Notes: generated by a model from the letters alone, not told the origin. DNA of 64,000 bases from an uncultured Bacteroidota bacterium (GCA_903835005.1 CAILLK010000082.1:1-64000); one strand, 5' to 3'; counted from the stretch's first letter, positions 38,098 to 47,539 are shown. Numbers and translations are program-made.

Positions 38098-38992
38098 ATT
38101 CACTAGCTTCAATTACCACAGTTTTCTGGTCCCATACCTTTTGGGCGTCATCAAATACTTTCACTATATAGGTGCCCTGAGGGTCGCGCCTTGGGTCGAA
38201 TTCTACCTTTACGGTATACCCCAACTTATCAATAATCTGGTCTGCCTCAATATTTTTATAAACGCTTCCGTTCTTATTGAAAACTACTAGGTGCATATTC
38301 CGGAATCCTTCGCCTGCCGACCAGTGCATCTGGGCATAAAGCTTGGTTTGATTTCGGGAAATAATTGCCTGGCCTGGCTTGTTTTCTGTTTTGTATTGTA
38401 TAAAATAATCAGGAAGTTTCACCTTCATCAGGCCTGCTATATACTTTGCAAAATCTTCCGACTCCCTGGCGTAATCGTATGAATAAATGGATGCGATGCT
38501 GTGATGGTTGGTGAAATACCATACACCACTTTGAGCAAGCCGGATGGGTACATTGTTGGCTGAAACATATTTCAGTGTCCTGACAAGGTTACTGTCACCA
38601 ATCTTCAGGAAATGATAATTCAGGTTTGGAAACGGGCTAAGTGCATAGCTCTTGCCGCAAAATGTCTGAAGGGTGATATCAGCGGTTTTTTCCGGTATCA
38701 GCTCTATATGCTCATTGCCCAGCACAACAAGGTCCTGAAAAGAACTGTCATCCGGCCGGAATATTAATCCGGGCTGTATATCTACTTTCAGCGAATCTCG
38801 GGAGTTGTTAGTCAGTTCCAGTTTCAGGCTTTTATCGCAATAACCACCTGTGGATACTGCTTTTACAGTTATGAGCTTCGATACCATTCCCTTTAGCAGG
38901 GAAATGTGTTTTTCCAGCGCGAAACTGCTGCAGTGCCAACAAATGCAGCAACAAAATAATAACATAAATCTGGCTGAGTGGTTACAGTTCAT
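38084..38992 (-). CDS. Exported protein of unknown function
   Basis: 302 residues from ATG 38992 (a longer frame starts with TTG). The N-terminus is a signal sequence rich in Cys (FMLLFCCCICWHCSSFA). The rest looks beta-rich, with an Ig-like first part (LKLELTNNSRDSLKVDI, then LGNEHIELIPEKTADI) and a second part ending YTVKVEFDPRRDPQGTYIVKVFD. I do not recognise a family. The gene overlaps the start of the peptide-binding lipoprotein by 14 bases, so the two are probably translated together and may act in the same envelope process. Confidence 0.75.
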   Translation of the reverse strand: MNCNHSARFMLLFCCCICWHCSSFALEKHISLLKGMVSKLITVKAVSTGGYCDKSLKLELTNNSRDSLKVDIQPGLIFRPDDSSFQDLVVLGNEHIELIPEKTADITLQTFCGKSYALSPFPNLNYHFLKIGDSNLVRTLKYVSANNVPIRLAQSGVWYFTNHHSIASIYSYDYARESEDFAKYIAGLMKVKLPDYFIQYKTENKPGQAIISRNQTKLYAQMHWSAGEGFRNMHLVVFNKNGSVYKNIEADQIIDKLGYTVKVEFDPRRDPQGTYIVKVFDDAQKVWDQKTVVIEASEYDSQ

Positions 38993-39156
38993 AATCAGTG
39001 GTATTAATTTACACAATGTAAGATATAAATGGATAGAGAGGTATAGGTGCTGTGCTAAATATGTTATTAAGGGTTATTTTTTTGCATATGGTTATTCGTT
39101 CAATCAAAACAAATAGTACCTGTTTCAAACCTAAAATCACCTAAATTCGCACCCTG

Positions 39157-42100
39157 ATGAATCTGGAAGTGTTGCAGGGTTTGTACCAAAATGATATCCG
39201 CTTAAAACAAATTGCGGCGGGGATCACTTTGCCCGGACATATGCTCAGGGTGTATCTCGATAACCTCCGGGGCTCAGCAATTAACTTTATTGCAGCCGCC
39301 CTATGGCAGAATACCGATTCCAATCACGTTTTCATTCTCAATGATAAGGAAGAGGCTGCTTATTTCCACAACGATATAGAACACCTCACAAAAGGACTGG
39401 ATATTTTCTACTTTCCTGATTCTTTTAAGCGCACCGGTTACTTCAATGAACTCAATAGCAGCCATGTTATGCTGCGCACGGAAGCGCTTACTAAGTTCAC
39501 GGGTAAGAAAATTAATAAGAAAGTACTTGTCACCTATCCTGAAGCGCTCTTCGAAAGGGTAGTCAACCCATCTTCTCTTTCTGATAATATGATCAGTATT
39601 AAAGTTGGAGAGACACTCGGGGTAGATGCATTGCTGGACAGGTTCATTTCCCTGGGCTTCCGGCGTGAAGACTTTGTGTATGAGCCGGGTCAATTTGCAA
39701 TGCGGGGCGGGATACTCGATATTTATTCCTTCGGCAATGAACACCCTTACCGTATTGAGCTTTTTGATACCGAAGTTGATAGTATCAGGATTTTCAACCC
39801 TGAGACTCAGCTATCCGAACGAAAATTGCTGCAGGTAAATATTCTGCCTAATATTGAGACAAAATTTGAGACATCTGAAAAAATATCACTGCTCGATTAC
39901 CTGCCTGAGAATACAGTAATATGGGCCAAGGATCTTTCCTTTACCTTAGGCCGGCTGGCGAAAATGGCCGCCGATCTGCCAGATAAAATGGAGCTGGGCC
40001 AGGTGGCTATAGACCATGAGGAGGAAATGCTGAAGGAAATATCAAAGGCTGATTTTGAAACAGGCACCGACTGGCAGGAGAAGATTAAAAACAGGCACCT
40101 GATAGAGTGGTACAACCATTCGCTGGCAAAGATAACGGGTGATGAAATTGATGCGGATTTCCTGTTTGCCACTGATGAACAACCGGTCTTCAACCGTCAG
40201 TTCAATATGCTGATAAGTGACCTGCAAAAGCGGATAGCTGAGAAGTATGTTGCTTATATTTTTGCTGAGAACCCCAAGCAGCTGGAGCGGCTCAGGAGCA
40301 TCTTTGATGATGTGAATGCCAATGTTCTTTTTGTACCGGTGCCCACATCCATCAGCAAGGGATTTATAGATCATGATAAAAAAGTGATCTGTTATACCGA
40401 TCACCAGATTTTTCAGCGGTATCATAAGTACAATGTTAAGCAGGCCTATTCAAAGGGCAAGGCGCTTACATTACGGGCACTCAGAGAGTTGACCCCCGGG
40501 GATTATGTTACCCATATAGATCATGGTGTTGGGGTATATAGCGGCCTGCAGAAAATAGATGTAAATGGCAGTATGCAGGAAGCCATACGCATCATTTACA
40601 AAGACAATGATGTGCTGTATGTGAATATCAACTCACTGCACAAAATAAGCAAGTACACAGGTAAGGAAGGCACAGTGCCTCGGGTAAATAAGCTGGGCAG
40701 TGATGCCTGGCAGAAACTTAAAAATAAGACAAAGAAACAGGTTAAGGATATTGCAGCTGACCTAATTAAACTGTATGCCAAGCGTAAAGCTTCGCAAGGA
40801 TTTGCCTTCTCGCCCGACAGTTATATGCAGACCGAACTGGAGGCTTCTTTCTTTTATGAAGATACCCCAGATCAGGGCAAGGCAACTGCCGATGTTAAAC
40901 GCGATATGGAATCGCCGGCACCCATGGATCGGCTGATATGTGGTGATGTGGGTTTCGGCAAAACGGAGATAGCCGTGCGCGCGGCATTTAAAGCTGTGGC
41001 CGACAGCAAGCAGGCTGCTATACTTGTACCAACAACCATACTTGCTTTTCAGCATTATAATACCTTTATGGACCGTCTAAAGGAATTCCCTTGCAATATT
41101 GATTATGTAAACCGCTTCCGGAGCACAAAGGAAAAGAAGGAGATATTTAAGAAGTTGGAAGAGGGCAAGATTGATATTGTGATAGGCACTCATGGCCTGC
41201 TGGGCAAAGAAGTGAAGTTTAAGGATCTGGGTATATTGATTATTGATGAAGAGCAGAAGTTTGGTGTAGGTTCAAAAGAGAAACTCAGGGAGCTAAAGGC
41301 AAGTGTGGACACATTGACGCTTACAGCAACGCCAATACCCCGTACACTGCAGTTCTCGCTTATGAATGCCCGCGATCTCAGCATTATCAATACACCACCT
41401 CCCAACAGGCAGCCCGTCCATACTGAGGTATTGGTGTTTGATGAATATGCTATAAGGGATGCTATATACTATGAAGCAGAGCGAGGTGGTCAGGTGTTCT
41501 TTGTGCATAACCGCGTTCAGAGTCTGCCCGAAATGGCCGGCCTGCTGCGCAACCTTTGCCCCGACCTGCATATTGGTATGGCTCACGGGCAAATGGAAGG
41601 GCACCAGCTGGAAGAAGCCTTGTTTAAGTTTATCAATAAAGAATATGATGTGCTCTGCTGCACCAATATTGTAGAGAGCGGTGTGGATATAGCCAATGCC
41701 AATACCATAATTATCAATAATGCCCACCAGTTTGGCCTCAGCGATCTGCACCAGTTAAGGGGGCGCGTGGGCCGTAGCAATAAAAAAGCATTCGCCTATC
41801 TGGTAGCGCCACCGATGAGCCTGCTGCCGGGCGACAGCCGTAAACGCCTGCAGACACTGGAACAATTCAACGAACTTGGCAGTGGTTTCCAGATTGCCAT
41901 GCGCGACCTCGACATACGTGGCGCAGGTAACCTTCTGGGTGGCGAGCAGAGCGGATTTATTGCTGAGATTGGTTTTGAGATGTACCAGAAAATACTGGCC
42001 GAAGCCATGCGCGAGCTGAAGACTACTGATTTCAAGGATGTCTTCAAAGATGAGTTGGACCGCAAGAAAGACTATGTAAGCGATTGCACTATTGATACCG

Positions 42101-42531
42101 ATCTTGAAATTCTGATCCCAGACATCTATATAGAAAATATAACCGAGCGTCTCTCCATTTACACACAGCTTGACGACATAGAGACAGAGGAAGAAATGAA
42201 CAAATTCGCTCTCGAGCTGCAGGACCGTTTCGGACCATTACCCCCGCAGGTAGAAGAACTCTTTACAACCCTGCGTTGCCGCCAGATAGCCTGCGAACTG
42301 GGCTTTGAAAAACTGATATTGAAGAACCGGCAGATGCGGCTCTATTTCGTAAGCAATCCTGATTCTCCCTACTTCGAATCAGATACCTTCAATCACATCC
42401 TGAAGTACATTCAAACCCAGACCAAAAATGCCCGTCTGAAACAGGTAGGCAAGAACTTCCTGCTGGTGGTGGAGAACATCAAAAAGATGAAGGATGTCCT
42501 GTGGTTTCTGGAAGGTATGATGGTGAAATAA
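39157..42531 (+). CDS. mfd: Transcription-repair coupling factor
   Basis: 1124 residues, normal for Mfd. Removes RNA polymerase stalled at DNA damage and recruits UvrA. Order: UvrB-like N-terminal part; RNA polymerase-interacting CarD-like domain (about 445-505, GDYVTHIDHGVGVYSGL); translocase with GDVGFGKTE (Walker A), IIDEEQKFGV (Walker B), TATPIPRTL, and helicase motifs to QLRGRVGRS; TRCF C-terminal domain (about 1010-1110). All helicase motifs are intact. It stands alone, with its ATG 164 bases after the divergent exported-protein start. Confidence 0.97.
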   Translation: MNLEVLQGLYQNDIRLKQIAAGITLPGHMLRVYLDNLRGSAINFIAAALWQNTDSNHVFILNDKEEAAYFHNDIEHLTKGLDIFYFPDSFKRTGYFNELNSSHVMLRTEALTKFTGKKINKKVLVTYPEALFERVVNPSSLSDNMISIKVGETLGVDALLDRFISLGFRREDFVYEPGQFAMRGGILDIYSFGNEHPYRIELFDTEVDSIRIFNPETQLSERKLLQVNILPNIETKFETSEKISLLDYLPENTVIWAKDLSFTLGRLAKMAADLPDKMELGQVAIDHEEEMLKEISKADFETGTDWQEKIKNRHLIEWYNHSLAKITGDEIDADFLFATDEQPVFNRQFNMLISDLQKRIAEKYVAYIFAENPKQLERLRSIFDDVNANVLFVPVPTSISKGFIDHDKKVICYTDHQIFQRYHKYNVKQAYSKGKALTLRALRELTPGDYVTHIDHGVGVYSGLQKIDVNGSMQEAIRIIYKDNDVLYVNINSLHKISKYTGKEGTVPRVNKLGSDAWQKLKNKTKKQVKDIAADLIKLYAKRKASQGFAFSPDSYMQTELEASFFYEDTPDQGKATADVKRDMESPAPMDRLICGDVGFGKTEIAVRAAFKAVADSKQAAILVPTTILAFQHYNTFMDRLKEFPCNIDYVNRFRSTKEKKEIFKKLEEGKIDIVIGTHGLLGKEVKFKDLGILIIDEEQKFGVGSKEKLRELKASVDTLTLTATPIPRTLQFSLMNARDLSIINTPPPNRQPVHTEVLVFDEYAIRDAIYYEAERGGQVFFVHNRVQSLPEMAGLLRNLCPDLHIGMAHGQMEGHQLEEALFKFINKEYDVLCCTNIVESGVDIANANTIIINNAHQFGLSDLHQLRGRVGRSNKKAFAYLVAPPMSLLPGDSRKRLQTLEQFNELGSGFQIAMRDLDIRGAGNLLGGEQSGFIAEIGFEMYQKILAEAMRELKTTDFKDVFKDELDRKKDYVSDCTIDTDLEILIPDIYIENITERLSIYTQLDDIETEEEMNKFALELQDRFGPLPPQVEELFTTLRCRQIACELGFEKLILKNRQMRLYFVSNPDSPYFESDTFNHILKYIQTQTKNARLKQVGKNFLLVVENIKKMKDVLWFLEGMMVK

Positions 42532-42624
42532 ATTTCTACCTTTATTGACTTATTGATCAACCTGATTCTATTTCCTTATGAAATACCTCTTGCGGCGGCA
42601 GCATTGTTTTAGAGGCGGGTAGGT

Positions 42625-42861
42625 ATGGCTGGGGTTATCTTTAAATTTCAGGATGCGAATAAAAATTCAATGAATTCTGTTAATCAATCAGAAATTAATG
42701 TTGGGCATACTCTCGAAATTATAGGATATGATTTGGTTACTGCCGGAATAAGTATGATTCTGGTTGATGCCATCTTTATCCGTTCTGAGCGCAAATCGAA
42801 CGTAAATATAGTTGCTCAACATAATAATGAAATTGGAATTACGTATGATTTTTTAAGGTAA
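42625..42861 (+). pseudogene. Truncated paralogue of the following small exported-protein gene
   Basis: 78 residues that align with the C-terminal half of the protein at 42999-43430: VGHTLEIIGYDLVTAGISMI against TGRDIEIAGGAVFTAGLIMV, then NIVAQHNNEIGITYDF against HIIAPKSNELGIAYKF. The signal peptide and first 60 residues are missing, so it cannot be exported as such. A short ATG frame just upstream (42578) ends after 14 codons. I infer a tandem duplicate that lost its 5' end. Confidence 0.65.
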
Positions 42862-42998
42862 AAAAACATCTGGTTTATACAAGACGCGCAGTGGTTTCCT
42901 CTCAGGATCACGACGGAGAAAAATGTAGCATGAGTTTGAGGAGTATTTAATAAAATGCATTAATTTTATGTTTTACGCCTCCTCATAAATAAATTCTG

Positions 42999-43430
42999 AT
43001 GAAAATACTGTTCACTGTTCTGTTCTGTTCAATATGGAATGTTCATTGCTTTGCCCAGGAAATTGCAATGGCTCCATCCCGGATGGTTAAGCCTGCTTTT
43101 AAATTCGAAACAATCACCGGGGAGGGTGTAAAACACAGACAATCCGCTTTAGGCAGCGCAGGCACTTATTGTATGCTGGGAGGTGTTGTTGCAGGCATCG
43201 CTGGATACATAGAGGTGAAGGGCGCTACAAAAACAGATGGTCCCTTTACAATAACGGATGAATCGAAAGTAAACACCGGCAGGGATATTGAAATTGCAGG
43301 AGGTGCTGTTTTTACAGCAGGTTTAATTATGGTCATTATAAATGCCGTTGATAATCACAGCAAGCGGGAGACCGCTATTCATATTATTGCACCCAAAAGC
43401 AATGAGCTGGGCATCGCTTATAAGTTCTGA
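42999..43430 (+). CDS. Small exported protein of unknown function
   Basis: 143 residues with a signal peptide (about 1-19, ending HCFAQ). Two hydrophobic stretches follow (YCMLGGVVAGIAGYI and AGGAVFTAGLIMVIINAV), which may be membrane helices or barrel-less anchors. It ends with HIIAPKSNELGIAYKF, a pattern like the last strand of small Bacteroidota outer-surface proteins. Family not recognised. A truncated copy lies directly upstream. Confidence 0.7.
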   Translation: MKILFTVLFCSIWNVHCFAQEIAMAPSRMVKPAFKFETITGEGVKHRQSALGSAGTYCMLGGVVAGIAGYIEVKGATKTDGPFTITDESKVNTGRDIEIAGGAVFTAGLIMVIINAVDNHSKRETAIHIIAPKSNELGIAYKF

Positions 43431-43577
43431 AATAAAACCACAAATAGTTAAAAGGTATTGTGGCTTATGCAGGGGATGTTGATGAAGGTAAAGCACAAAT
43501 GGGTAATGCTGATTTTATAAAATATCTTTTTATTATTAATCCAACACTTAAATTGCATATAATTGCTTCTGTCATAC

Positions 43578-43603
43578 AAAAGCCCGGCAACTGCCCGGCT
43601 TTT
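43578..43603. terminator. Bidirectional terminator hairpin
   Basis: AAAAGCC and GGCTTTT pair over 7 bp, with a C-C mismatch and two more G-C pairs inside and a short loop. A/T runs flank the stem on both sides. It lies 25 bases past the end of the minus-strand lipoprotein gene and 148 bases past the plus-strand gene. Confidence 0.7.
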
Positions 43604-43627
43604 GCACATCTACTTCTAATTCCAATT

Positions 43628-44368
43628 TTAATACAAGGGATTTGGTAATGTAACGGCACTGCCACTAGTATTTATAATTGATAATGGTTCAAATTGCACA
43701 CTCAATCCGGCAGCAAGATTATTCAGAATTGTATTATACAACGTTGAATTTAAATCAGAAGAGATTAATAACACACCATCTGAAATAGAAGAACTGTTCA
43801 GTTGCTCTGAACTTATACCATAGGCTACCTGACCCATATTCAGGTATAAGGTCGATACATAATTAGTACCAGCCGATAATACCACGTTGTCAAGCCAGAT
43901 ACTGCTTAACTGAATCTGGTTATCAATAATTACTTCAACCGGTATAATCAAATTTAAATGGTTAATAAAGGAACCGATAAGCATAAGGGAATGATAACGC
44001 TCATTTGACTTTAAGGTTACCAAAAAGGATGCATAATCATACTTTGAGGAGGTAACACTTACATTTCCCGCATTGATCATCTGGTATAACAATCCATTCT
44101 GAAGATTTGTTGTCGTGAATTGGTCCTGATGCAATGCATTACCAACTATATGAGTACCATTAAATGTTATACTATTCAGGTTTATGTATCCGGAATTGAA
44201 GGTCAGAATAGCATTGGCTGGCTGCGGAACCGTTACAAGATGAAAATTAATAGTTGCATTTGCTGCAACTGCATCAACTGGTGTAACTAAAGAACTGTCT
44301 TTCTTACAGTTACTGAATAAACTTAAGCTTAAGAAAGCAAGTGCGGTTATTATTTTTGCTTGTTTCAT
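43628..44368 (-). CDS. Lipoprotein of unknown function
   Basis: 246 residues from ATG 44368. A longer frame from 44413 adds 15 residues but its 5' end runs into a TAGCTTTG promoter-like element (44405-44398), so I chose the ATG in front of the lipoprotein signal (MKQAKIITALAFLSLSLFSNC). The mature part is beta-rich with Asn/Ser/Thr and no recognised motif; it looks like DUF4397-type beta sandwiches but I cannot confirm that. Probably surface- or periplasm-facing. Single gene between two terminators. Confidence 0.75.
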   Translation of the reverse strand: MKQAKIITALAFLSLSLFSNCKKDSSLVTPVDAVAANATINFHLVTVPQPANAILTFNSGYINLNSITFNGTHIVGNALHQDQFTTTNLQNGLLYQMINAGNVSVTSSKYDYASFLVTLKSNERYHSLMLIGSFINHLNLIIPVEVIIDNQIQLSSIWLDNVVLSAGTNYVSTLYLNMGQVAYGISSEQLNSSSISDGVLLISSDLNSTLYNTILNNLAAGLSVQFEPLSIINTSGSAVTLPNPLY

Positions 44369-44397
44369 AACATAGTATTTAGCAGTTAATTTATAAT

Positions 44398-44405
44398 CAA
44401 AGCTA
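44398..44405 (-). promoter_or_regulatory. Putative -7 element of the lipoprotein gene
   Basis: Minus strand TAGCTTTG fits TAnnTTTG. It lies 30 bases before the ATG at 44368 and supports that start. No clear -33 element at the usual distance. Confidence 0.4.
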
Positions 44406-44525
44406 CTGCTCACACTGCACCTTTTGATTGATAATAGTCAATGCACTGTCTGAATTTAGTCAGCCACAAAACTGTGCCAGCAAACCTCCTGATAACGGAA
44501 TTTGCACATGGATACAGTTAAATAA

Positions 44526-44550
44526 AAAGCGAGGCGCACTGCCCCGCTTT
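44526..44550 (-). terminator. Terminator of the universal stress protein gene
   Basis: AAAGCG and CGCTTT pair with one A-C mismatch followed by GGC/GCC, loop GCACT or similar. It lies 78 bases after the stop codon at 44628, with T-rich sequence on the minus-strand 3' side. Confidence 0.55.
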
Positions 44551-44627
44551 CTTAATAAAAAGAATGATTTGTTATTTTCAGATCGCTCATTATTCCCCTG
44601 GTCTCTTACGGAGAATTGAGGAATTTA

Positions 44628-45452
44628 TTACTCATGTAGTACCAATACCGCTTTTATAGGGTTGTTGATAACCTCTTTTACTGTGCTGTGATTAAATATA
44701 CGGTAGATCATATTATGCTGGTGTTTCACCAGGCAAAGAATATCTGTATTGCTGGTCTTTATATAATTTACAATACCATCCGTTATATCATCTTCCTGAA
44801 TGTATTTGAATTCCAGTTCCGTATTTTTTATCAATTCTTTAATACTGTTTTCGCCAGCTACATTGGTTTTCCATGCTTGCTTGGTATCTATCACATTCAG
44901 TATGGTCAGTTTTTCAGAATTAAAAGCAAGAATCAGGTCATTCAGTGCTGTAATATCTTCCGATGAAAGCGAAACTTCATAATCAGTCGAAAGAGTAATT
45001 ACCGGGTTGGAGGAGAACTTGGTTTCGGCCGGAATGATCAATGTAGGCGTTGTGGTATTATTCACCATCATACTCGCATTGTGGCCAAAAAGGTCTTTAA
45101 TGCCTGTAGCGCCCATCGTACCCATTACCAGCAGTTCAACCGGGTTTGCGTCTATGTATTTGGTGATTACTTTTATAACTGAACCTACATCACAGATGGT
45201 AGATACCTTTACATCTTTGTATTCTTCCCTGCTTACAAAAATATTTGCCCATTTTTCAAGCGACTCTCTTTTTGTTTTGTAGTAATCTTCTATAAAAATT
45301 GCGCTGTATACATTATTATTAATCCCCTCGGTGGTGCCTATCGCATGTATAGCCACAATCTCCGCTTTAAGTATGTTGGCCAGTTCCACTGCATACTCCA
45401 TTGCATTGCTGGCGCAATTTGAAAAATCGGTGGCAACTAATATCTGTTTCAT
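44628..45452 (-). CDS. Universal stress protein, two UspA domains
   Basis: 274 residues from ATG 45452 (MKQILVATDFSNCA). A frame reaching 45623 would overlap the end of the phosphate transporter gene and is rejected. Residues 1-145 are a UspA domain ending LVMGTMGATGIKDLFGHNAS, the G-2x-G-9x-G type of nucleotide loop; residues 155-274 are a second, weaker copy (TLSTDYEVSLSSEDI, then LCLVKHQHNMIYRIF). Tandem UspA proteins act in stress survival in the cytoplasm. Lies 98 bases downstream of the PiT gene and may be in its operon. Confidence 0.88.
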   Translation of the reverse strand: MKQILVATDFSNCASNAMEYAVELANILKAEIVAIHAIGTTEGINNNVYSAIFIEDYYKTKRESLEKWANIFVSREEYKDVKVSTICDVGSVIKVITKYIDANPVELLVMGTMGATGIKDLFGHNASMMVNNTTTPTLIIPAETKFSSNPVITLSTDYEVSLSSEDITALNDLILAFNSEKLTILNVIDTKQAWKTNVAGENSIKELIKNTELEFKYIQEDDITDGIVNYIKTSNTDILCLVKHQHNMIYRIFNHSTVKEVINNPIKAVLVLHE

Positions 45453-45550
45453 TTCGAAATTTTTGTTGATTAAATTATTATTATTAAACCTTATTAATTC
45501 ATAAGCTTTGCCATCTGCTGGACTTAAGATGCACAACAGTTCATGTAAAT

Positions 45551-46972
45551 TTATACAAACAAATGGAATACAAAAAACAGGCCGAAACCCATGGCAATAC
45601 AAACCGGTAAAGTTAATATCCACGCCATTGCAATGCTTTTCAATGTACCTCCGTTCAGGTTCTTTGTTCCGCCTGCTGCCGTCATAGTACCGGCAATTCC
45701 ACTCGACAAGACGTGAGTAGTACTCACCGGCAGACCGAACATGGTGCTTAATTGTATGGTAGCGCCGGCTACCAGCTCCGCTGAAGCGCCTTGCGCGTAA
45801 TTCAGGTGTTCATTACCAATTTTCTCACCTATGGTAACCACAATTCTTTTCCAGCCAATCATTGTACCGAGGCCCAGTGAAATTGATACTGTAGCTATTA
45901 CCCATAAAGGGGCAAAATCAGTTACCTGGCCTAGTCCGTGAGCTGCTTCTTTAAAGGCCGTTTTATCTCCAGCAGCAATAGTCATTTCGTGGCTGGCATC
46001 AAATGCTTTCAGTTGCTTACTGATAGCCTGTATTTCTTTACGGAATTTAAAGGTTTGTTTTTCATCTGTATTCTTCAACGCAATATCAGCTTTGGCATCA
46101 GCTATCTGGGCACTCAGCTTTGCAAAATCTCCTGATTTTGCCGGATTTGCCTGCATTGTCCGCTGAAGTGGCTGATCAATGCTGACAAGTGCTGCCATTA
46201 TTTTGTCATCATTTACACTATGGTCTATTGCAAACTTTGCCGGTAAAAATGCGATCAGAATCAGCATCAGCAAACCAACTCCTTTCTGCCCGTCATTGCT
46301 GCCATGCGAAAAACTAACCCATGTGCAGGTAAATATCAGTAATATACGTATCCATACAGGTGGTCGGTCATTTTCACCTTGAGGTATGTGGAACAATGAT
46401 TTGGCTTTTACAACGTGCTCCAGAATGTACATCAGTCCCCATGCCAGGAAAAAACCGATTACAGGTGATAAGATCAGCGACAATCCTACATCTTTTGCTT
46501 TGTCCCAGTTAACCCCGGTTCCGTGATAAAACATAGTAAAACCCAATGTTGCACCAATAACCGCACCGATAAGCGTATGCGAACTGGAGCAGGGAATACC
46601 AAAGTACCAGGTGCCGAGGTTCCAGATGATTGAGGCTATTAATACAGCCAGTACCATAGCCGCACCAACCTGTACGGGAAGCACCATTAAATCATTCAAT
46701 GGAATCAGTTTCAATATTCCCATAGCTACTGCTATACCACCCACAAATACACCTATAAAATTCCATGCGCCGCTCCAGGGTACGGCTATCATGGGTTTAA
46801 GTGCTTTTGTGTATATAACAGTTGCCACGGCATTGGCTGTATCATGGAAACCGTTTACAAATTCGAATGCCACTACACAGAGCAGGCACAGAAAAAATAT
46901 AACCAGTATCCCACCGGTTAAACTGACTTCCCCGATCAGCGGAAGAGTAATGGAACTTAAAATACTATGCAT
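45551..46972 (-). CDS. PiT family inorganic phosphate transporter
   Basis: 473 residues, about ten membrane segments. The two PiT signature repeats are present: GFHDTANAVATVIYTKAL (about 41-58) and FSHGSNDGQKGVGLLM in the second half, with PVSTTHVLSSGIAGT near the C-terminus. A charged cytoplasmic loop (about 250-330) parts the halves. It brings in phosphate with a cation and, as known for the family, arsenate as well. It diverges from arsR with a 197-base gap, and a universal stress protein gene follows. Confidence 0.93.
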   Translation of the reverse strand: MHSILSSITLPLIGEVSLTGGILVIFFLCLLCVVAFEFVNGFHDTANAVATVIYTKALKPMIAVPWSGAWNFIGVFVGGIAVAMGILKLIPLNDLMVLPVQVGAAMVLAVLIASIIWNLGTWYFGIPCSSSHTLIGAVIGATLGFTMFYHGTGVNWDKAKDVGLSLILSPVIGFFLAWGLMYILEHVVKAKSLFHIPQGENDRPPVWIRILLIFTCTWVSFSHGSNDGQKGVGLLMLILIAFLPAKFAIDHSVNDDKIMAALVSIDQPLQRTMQANPAKSGDFAKLSAQIADAKADIALKNTDEKQTFKFRKEIQAISKQLKAFDASHEMTIAAGDKTAFKEAAHGLGQVTDFAPLWVIATVSISLGLGTMIGWKRIVVTIGEKIGNEHLNYAQGASAELVAGATIQLSTMFGLPVSTTHVLSSGIAGTMTAAGGTKNLNGGTLKSIAMAWILTLPVCIAMGFGLFFVFHLFV

Positions 46973-47150
46973 AATTCAGATGAATAAATATTTTGGAAGA
47001 ATTTGTATTCCACAAAAGACTAAAACGTCTGTTAACTCTAAAATGCCGGAATGTTACCAAATTATTAACTTGATTTTTTTATTCCGCCTGCCATTTTCCG
47101 GCCATGTGTTGAAAATGAAATACGTGTTTTTGGATTTATGAAATCTTAAT

Positions 47151-47164
47151 CGTAATATTGCAAT
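47151..47164 (+). promoter_or_regulatory. Putative ArsR operator 1 (upstream of arsR)
   Basis: CGTAATATTGCAAT, containing the perfect 8-bp palindrome ATTGCAAT, ends five bases before the arsR ATG. The same 14-mer with one change occurs before arsM. ArsR repressors bind such imperfect dyads and often repress their own gene. Confidence 0.55.
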
Positions 47165-47169
47165 GTAAT

Positions 47170-47505
47170 ATGGGAGCGACTAAAACGGATTTGTTTACAA
47201 AAAAGCAGAATGAACTGGCCAATATGGCTAAAGCAATAGGCCATCCGGCCCGAATAGCTATTTTGCAGCAACTCATTAAAACCAATACCTGTATCTGCGG
47301 CGAACTGGCCTTAGATTTAGGGCTTGCCCAACCAACCATTTCACAGCACCTTAAAGAACTCAAAAATGCCGGGATAATCCAGGGCACAGTAGAAGGTACA
47401 AGTGTTTGCTATTGCATTAACCCTAAGGTATGGAAGCAGTACCAGCGTATTTTTTCTGAGTTCTTCGTTGAGGTAAAGGTGGATGGAGAGAGTAAATGTT
47501 GCTGA
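47170..47505 (+). CDS. arsR: ArsR family metalloregulator
   Basis: 111 residues from ATG 47170; a TTG four codons upstream lies inside the putative operator and is less likely. Winged-helix repressor: MAKAIGHPARIAILQQL, then CICGELALDLGLAQPTISQHLKELKNAGII. Possible arsenite-binding cysteines are in TCICGEL, SVCYCINP and the C-terminal KCC. It would repress the operon until arsenite binds. Followed by arsM 77 bases downstream. Confidence 0.9.
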   Translation: MGATKTDLFTKKQNELANMAKAIGHPARIAILQQLIKTNTCICGELALDLGLAQPTISQHLKELKNAGIIQGTVEGTSVCYCINPKVWKQYQRIFSEFFVEVKVDGESKCC

Positions 47506-47525
47506 TTTTTTTTAAATATTATAAA

Positions 47526-47539
47526 CGCAATATTGCAAT
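47526..47539 (+). promoter_or_regulatory. Putative ArsR operator 2 (between arsR and arsM)
   Basis: CGCAATATTGCAAT, one base different from operator 1, with the same ATTGCAAT core. It lies 20 bases after the arsR stop and 43 bases before the arsM ATG, so arsM may have its own controlled promoter. Confidence 0.55.

Noticed and set aside
43460-43648. Overlapping 62-codon plus and 66-codon minus frames
   Set aside because: Both run through the terminator hairpin at 43578-43603 and have no protein-like pattern.
45453-45623. N-terminal extension of the universal stress protein
   Set aside because: It would overlap the end of the phosphate transporter gene by 70 bases, and the family starts at MKQILVATDF.
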